Source of the DNA: Coprinopsis marcescibilis
Taxonomy: Eukaryota > Basidiomycota > Agaricomycetes > Agaricales > Psathyrellaceae
DNA length: 12,466 nucleotides
Assembly: GCA_004369085.1 (NCBI GenBank)
Contig: ML210215.1
Span: 1 to 12,466 of the forward strand
Reading direction: 5' to 3'
The notes under the pieces are model-generated. The model was not told where the DNA came from and did not search any database. It saw only the letters and a list, made by a program, of their open reading frames with translations. Positions 7,859 through 12,466 of the stretch are shown here, in pieces (position 1 is the first letter of the stretch; every line of letters starts with the position of its first letter). The translations under genes and the position numbers were made by a program.

Positions 7859-9568
7859 TTATTTCGCGCTTTCCTCAATTCGTAATATATGGTCCGGTTC
7901 GCTCATCATGAACTGAGATAGCTGCATATCCTGTGTGTTCTCACCCCCTCTTCCCGTATCGATGAAGGTCGTAAAGTCCACGGTGTAGGCCGAATCCCGA
8001 GTCGTGAAACCCGTGTTCCTTCCTGTTGGTTTCAATATACTTGGATCGTGGAGATTGAGGATCAGTCTTGAAATTAACGTTGCAGTCAAGCTGTGAGCAG
8101 TTGGGTCAATTTATCTGTCCTCTAGGATCCAGCGTAGTCGTGGTTCGTACCAGTTTGACACCACGATGGTATTTCCACGAGAATAGGGCTAACGCATGGG
8201 AGTCAGCGAAAGGCGACATATGGACACAATGAAAAGCTCACATCGAGGATCTAGAAGCACAAACGTTTAGATAGGTCCTGCTACATAAGAGAAGTGCAAA
8301 TTCGAGACTTACCAGCAATGATACAATTACACTGAGCGTTGAGAGAGATATCAGCCTGCACCCGTGATGAGTAACTTGGTTTCGGACGTCGAGGGGATCC
8401 AGAAATGCTCACGAGAAGTAAATCACTCCTGATAACCATTATCAGCAAAGCTACATCATAACAGACCGGAGAGACACCTACCATCGCGCAGAAGTACACG
8501 AAGGATAAAAGAATTGTCCCTTCGAATGTGCTGGACTGATTTAAACATCGTAAGGCCAAAGATGAGAAGGTCCAGTGCCAATATTCCGGCATATACACCG
8601 GCGAATCCTTACATTCCGGGTTAGCTATAGAAAAGTTGTAGCCGGGTCAGAATCATGCACGTACTTCTCGCCCTGTATAGAGATCAGATTGCTTGTTATG
8701 GGTTAAACGTGGAAGCAATACACTCACTGATCTTTAGCGGTGGGCATCAAGCACGTATCCAGAAGGGCGTCTTCTGCATTGTAATGATGTTTGCCTACGA
8801 CGATAGCCCACTTAACCCGCTACGGTTAGAAAGTCGTCGCAGGTCGTCAAATGGATGGCTTACGACGGAGAGCGCTAGTATAGCAAGGCCAACTGCAAGT
8901 AGAGCACCCAAAACGAGCTTGCTCTTATGATACAGTGCGTATGTTCGAATAATTAAAAATACTTTGAAGTAATATGATTTAGCACCAAACCCCGGAACTG
9001 AGGATATCGGACTTACCACCAGCAAAAACTTGGAGGATGAAGATCAAAACTTCATGGTAAGTCAATAGCCCTAGGCACCTGATATTATTTCATCAGCCTA
9101 TTATTCCACACTAGTCTCTGGGACTTGGGCTCACAGCTACACTGAAATTCAGCCTTTAACCTCACAAAGGGCTGGAAACGACTCACTGGTAATCGTAATG
9201 GATTGTTGCTGGTTACAAAGTACTGGTATATCGTCGGAATGTGGCCGATTATGGAGAGGTATCGGTTGGCAAAGAAGAACCAGGTCATCCAGTTAGCCCG
9301 CCTCTTGCGTCCCTGAGGAATCCAGATCCATTTGATTTCGCGCGTAAAAGTGATGAAGTAGTCATAATAGAGCAGACCTAGGGGAAGTGTGCTCAGCTCA
9401 TGCTCCTTGGAAGAAACCCATTTTGTCGCTCACCGTAGGCAACTGCGGCACTAAAGCGCATTCGAAGCATCCTAAGACACAGACAATCAGCCTCCGTAGC
9501 CTCACAGCAATACCAAGACTCAGAAGGTTTAGGACTCACCATTCTACCTGCTCTGAGGCTGATGCCAT
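7859..9568 (-). CDS. Seven-helix membrane protein of the fungal DUF6533 type, 315 aa, 14 exons
   Basis: Exons in coding order: 9540-9568, 9434-9471, 9187-9377, 9135-9141, 9017-9070, 8864-8961, 8728-8810, 8665-8672, 8482-8607, 8413-8428, 8313-8331, 8242-8250, 8151-8188, 7859-8090. The phases close perfectly to 316 codons. The N-terminus carries the DUF6533 signature: AYGLLYYDYFITFTREI, then WFFFANRYL. Hydrophobic helices follow near residues 14-30, 53-76, 91-111, 121-142, 170-190, 212-225 and 232-250, with the IIRTYALY motif after helix 3, a loop cysteine (159) and DQARRFAGVYAGILALD before helix 5. A polar tail of about 65 residues closes it. This very large agaricomycete family is GPCR-like in topology but has no known ligand. 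Uncertain spot: the 7-nt exon 9135-9141. An alternative retains the 45-nt intron 9142-9186 in frame, adding 15 residues. Confidence 0.78.
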
Positions 9569-9892
9569 TGACAAGAGACATGAAACAGGCCTTGGGGAAA
9601 GGAAACGAGCGGGGACAAGCGGTCTCGGTAACTTGCCCCGTGGTCCTTCGATTGCCAGGTTGTGGTTGTTCACCAAGCCTGTCGTCAAAAGACACCGCTG
9701 CGTGAAGTGAAATGCGTTGCAAGCGGAACTTGATGCCTCATGGTTATGGTAAAACGTGCCCTCCGGCACTATGGTGTACCGTTTAGCCTCCGTTAGTTAA
9801 ACGTACGTGAGACAAGCATCTTGGTGGAGATGTTCAGAGGCAATGGGAACTGTTGAACAATTTCGGGAAATATCTTTTATGAGGCCCCTATA
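9569..9892. other. Spacer between two minus-strand genes
   Basis: These 324 bases should hold the promoter of the DUF6533-type gene and the terminator of the gene to its right. Apart from the inverted repeat at 9610-9640 I see no feature; the short frames on both strands lack start context or motifs. Confidence 0.45.
9610..9640. other. Imperfect inverted repeat upstream of the DUF6533-type gene
   Basis: CGGGGACAAG at 9610-9619 pairs with CTTGCCCCG at 9632-9640, leaving one bulged A and a 12-base loop. It lies 42-72 bases before the minus-strand start codon at 9568, so it may be in the 5' leader or core promoter. A role in expression is speculative. Confidence 0.35.
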
Positions 9893-10577
9893 TCAGGGTT
9901 CCTTCATCCTGTTGGATTGGACAGATACCTGATCGCACTTGTCAATTGGGTTATCGCGTTCCATAATTACTCACATCGTCTTTGGATGTCGAGTCGAGAG
10001 CTGTCGAGAATCCAATGGCGCTTAACAAGTCGTCAACTTTATCTTCAGTTTTCATCGATTTAAGTTTGTGCACCCCGTTGCCGGCTCGGAGAGTTATCCC
10101 ATCAGAGACAACCATCAAATATCCACAAAGATCCCGAGAACCATGCTTGTCCAACCAATCCTGACCACGCTTAGCTTCCATGATAGCCATCCGCCAATTG
10201 GAGGATAATAAATATGTTGGCGTTTGAAACCATTCGCCCGGTACTATTTGGCCTAAGCTGCAACCATAGGCAGCCATGCGAACCTATGAGAACTCATCCG
10301 GTCACTCCAGGCCAGCCTCACTTCTCCACAAGGAACGAGCACGATAGATATTTGACTTTTTATTTCTTCCAGTATCTTTTGACACGTATGTGTAGGGGTG
10401 ATACTGAGCGCTCATTGGCGACTCACGTCACCACTTGGACGCGACACCTCAAAAGTACGCGAGTTACCAACTGCATGAAAGTGTTCATTAATTTTGTAAG
10501 TCTGATAACAGTCCAATATACTCACGAATCTGGAACCAGGGATATCGGCTCTGCGTCTTTGTTCCAAGTCCACAAAG
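9893..10577 (-). CDS. Unrecognised gene, 3' part (5' end unresolved)
   Basis: A four-exon chain can be read in coding order: 10526-10577, 10427-10470, 9975-10283 and 9893-9928, with introns of 55, 143 and 46 nt, ending at the TGA at 9893-9895. The large exon is the firmest part: 103 open codons including GEWFQTPTYLLSSNWRMAIM, then KRGQDWLDKH, LCGYLMVVSDGITLRAG and TEDKVDDLLSAIGFSTAL. It reads as a soluble mixed alpha/beta protein. I do not recognise the family. The first listed exon follows a good acceptor (TTTTGACCGCAG). A candidate 5' exon with an ATG at 10794-10792 and a GTAGGA donor near 10704 could precede it, but I could not confirm the join. If so, this gene and the glutamine-rich gene share a divergent promoter at about 10800-10926. 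A pseudogene is possible. Confidence 0.42.
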
Positions 10578-10850
10578 CTGCGGTCAAAATATTGAATGTC
10601 TGCATCCCAGTTCCAGTTCCAATGAATTGTTCGATACTGACACTCGTAAGTCCCCACTCAGCTCACACCACCATACACAGTTCACGATGTCCGCTGTCTC
10701 CTACCGTACGCTTGACTTTGGTAAAGAGTAGTAGAGACACAGGCTTGAAGCTGTTCAACGTGATCTTGTCCAAACAGCGACAAAGAGGGATCATATAATC
10801 AGGATGACGACGGAGACGAAACCAGTGCCTCAGTCCATAATAAAGCCGGT

Positions 10851-10856
10851 TATAAT
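10851..10856 (+). promoter_or_regulatory. TATA-like element before the glutamine-rich gene
   Basis: TATAAT lies 76 bases before the ATG at 10927, followed by a pyrimidine-rich leader (10865-10920), a common arrangement in highly expressed fungal genes. A second A/T-rich box, CATAATAAA, is at 10836-10844. Confidence 0.35.
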
Positions 10857-10926
10857 GACGGGTCTTACTCCTTTTCCAAATCTTTACTAGTCTCCCTTGT
10901 ATTTCTATTCGACTCTCAGCTGATCT

Positions 10927-11450
10927 ATGTACGGCTACGGGGCCAGCAGCCCACCGTTGTCCGTAGCGAACAACCCGTTTGCGAACGCCGCCAATCCTCA
11001 CCACGCTAGCTCCCGATTTCCCGACCTCTCCAGTCCTCAACAGTACATCGATCCCAGTTCTCAACAGCAAGGTCAATGGGTGGGCAACAACGCCTCTTAT
11101 CAGCAACAGCAACCATACGGGAACCAGTATCCGCAGCAGCAATATGGAGGGACACCAGGCTATGTAAGCCCGATTGGAACCTCCATGCAGGGCCAATTTG
11201 GCGTCGGTATCGCATCCCCTACGACCCAATTCCAGCCAACTAGTGCCTTTGGACAGCAATTGTCTGCTCATATGAGCGGTACCAGCTACGGATATCTCAG
11301 TGGCCAGCAACAGCAGCAACCACAGCTGGGGCCTGCGCAGCAGCAGATCGCCAACAACCCCGGATACATCGCCCAGTTTGATCCTTACGGCCCACTATCC
11401 CAATGGGATGGTACAGCTGGTCAACAGCAGCAGCAGCAGCAACAACAACT

Positions 11451-11525
<75 letters not shown>

Positions 11526-12131
11526 GTATCAGCAGCAGAACTACCAGGCCGGAGGAGGGTACAACACCGGAACCCTCATCTCTACAAGCACCAACTCCGG
11601 GATATCACCGAACGGTGAACTCCACCCTAAAGAGTATATCAGGCAATCCAAGGGCCTGCTCGATAGGTGGGACAGCGATTCGTGGAAGAATCTTCTTGGG
11701 ACTTTCGAGGCTCTAAAGAATGCCTGGGATGCACGCAAGACCGCGTGCTCGACACAGCTCGAAGCTCTGCGCAGGCAACTCAATTTTGCTGGATACTATC
11801 AGCAGCAGATTCAAGGAGAAATTGCCAGAGTACAGGAGGTAAGCATCTCCACTTCCTCCATTGTTGTCGTCGACGGAAGGACTGATGTATATCGGTGCTT
11901 CAGCTGGTGAAGGAAGCTGATGCCAAGTTTGGTATGTCCCACCGTCTACGTCTCGTTCTGGATACGTTTGACCTTTTCGTTGTAGACTCAGTGACTGCAT
12001 CTACATTCCAGATGCAGGAAGTCTTCCACGGATACCGCCAGTCCGGAGATGCTTCGAGTAAATTACGGGTCAGAGAGGCCACGAATGCGGCCGTCAATAG
12101 CCTTCCCGATTGGCCCCCTGCTACCATCTGA
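10927..12131 (+). CDS. Glutamine-rich low-complexity protein with helical C-terminal domain, 361 aa
   Basis: Three exons, 10927-11838, 11904-11931 and 11986-12131, join in phase to 362 codons. Residues 1 to about 235 are low complexity, rich in Q, G, Y, N, S and P, including a Q tract at 166-200, so this half is probably disordered and prion-like. From about residue 238 the sequence becomes charged and helical: LHPKEYIRQSKGLLDRWD, WKNLLGTFEALKNAWDARK, LEALRRQLNFAGYYQQQIQG and, across both introns, VQELVKEADAKFDSVTAST. It ends SLPDWPPATI. The helical part looks like a conserved coiled or bundle domain, possibly an interaction domain of a regulatory or trafficking protein. I cannot name the family. 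Without the splices the frame stops soon after residue 304 and loses the helical end, so the introns are well supported. Confidence 0.82.
11422..11526 (+). repeat. CAG/CAA trinucleotide tract encoding 34 glutamines with one leucine
   Basis: Thirty-five in-frame codons: nine glutamines, one CTA leucine (11449-11451), then 25 glutamines. The 5' part mixes CAG and CAA, while 11482-11523 is a pure run of 14 CAA codons. A pure block next to an interrupted one is the usual sign of recent slippage growth. The tract length probably varies between strains. Confidence 0.95.
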
Positions 12132-12194
12132 ACTACATACATATTGGGTGCATGCTGTTGTATATTGAAAATATATGTGAGTGTACTACATGAA

Positions 12195-12466
12195 TCATAC
12201 TACTGGTAGCTTTTCCGGGTTTGCTGCTTCGTCTACTTCTACTTCTACAACTACAACCTCTTCTCCCAAACCCGATTCCAACTCCGCGGAAATGCGTTGT
12301 TCCATCCCCCTTTTTTTCTTCCTCCTTTTGCCGCCTGTGTTGGCCCACCCACATTCGCCCTCATTCATGCTAACGCCGATCGATGTTGCTTTCGGTTGCA
12401 GGGAACCCTTTTCCAGTTTCTCTCTCTCCTCTTCCAATTTCTTTTTCTTCTCCTCGATCTCATATA
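12195..12466 (-). CDS. Possible C-terminal part of a coiled-coil protein, cut by the window edge
   Basis: The minus strand is open from the right edge to a TGA at 12195-12197, about 90 codons. It begins with a strongly heptad-like, charged stretch (EIEEKKKKLEEEREKLEKG), then a basic GGKRRKKKRG segment and an acidic, valine-rich end (GEEVVVVEVEVDEAANPEK). This could be the tail of a coiled-coil or nuclear protein. It would be convergent with the glutamine-rich gene, with only 63 bases between the two stops. The alternative is that the pyrimidine-rich plus strand here (12300-12330, 12410-12460) is promoter DNA of a gene further right and the charged frame is a by-product of base composition. 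An unseen intron is also possible. Confidence 0.42.
   Translation of the reverse strand, partial: YEIEEKKKKLEEEREKLEKGSLQPKATSIGVSMNEGECGWANTGGKRRKKKRGMEQRISAELESGLGEEVVVVEVEVDEAANPEKLPVV

Noticed and set aside
9393..9722. 109-codon minus-strand ORF and its plus-strand mirror 9387-9710
   Set aside because: The region is covered by the first two short exons and introns of the DUF6533-type gene, whose signature is only restored after splicing.
10663..11319. 218-codon minus-strand ORF opposite the glutamine-rich gene
   Set aside because: The part above 10927 is antisense to a well-supported, spliced, repeat-coding gene and is a by-product of its codon pattern. Only the segment below about 10800 might be real coding sequence, for the gene to its left.
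11300..11716. Poly-N/S and poly-T/A frames over the CAG/CAA repeat
   Set aside because: They are shifted readings of the repeat; only the glutamine frame continues into splice-consistent helical coding sequence.

Overview
The window looks like nuclear DNA of a filamentous basidiomycete, most likely an agaricomycete mushroom. The genes are split by many introns of about 45-80 nt with GT..AG ends and CTAAC/CTGAC-like branch sites. Two tandem secreted family-3 pectate lyases and a seven-helix DUF6533-type membrane protein, both typical of these fungi, support this. Because of the introns, most real genes are not visible as single long ORFs. The models below were built by hand from splice sites, codon phase and family motifs.

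Layout, left to right. 1-560 holds no supported gene. 561-1259 (+) is a five-exon gene for a 155-residue multi-span membrane protein of unknown function. 1260-2744 has no confident gene, only coding-like scraps. 2802-4294 (+) and 5408-6873 (+) are tandem paralogous pectate lyases (PL3), each with 14 exons. A possible small spliced gene or relic lies between them (4602-5069). 7134-7568 (-) encodes a mitochondrial LYR-motif protein of the ETFRF1/LYRM5 type. 7859-9568 (-) encodes a 315-residue seven-helix protein of the DUF6533 type. 9893 to about 10577 (-) is the 3' part of an unrecognised gene. 10927-12131 (+) encodes a Q/G/Y/P-rich protein with a 35-codon glutamine tract and a helical C-terminus. 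12195-12466 (-) may be the C-terminal part of a coiled-coil protein that runs off the right edge.

The two PL3 enzymes are the clearest functional unit: secreted, calcium-dependent cleavage of plant pectate. They share 12 of 13 intron positions, so they arose by duplication. The upstream copy has lost two lysines that line the active site in this family, while the downstream copy keeps the full set. The other genes look like unrelated neighbours. I see no operon-like system, mobile element, CRISPR array, rRNA or tRNA. The most unusual structural feature is the abundance of micro-exons (6-12 nt) in three genes.
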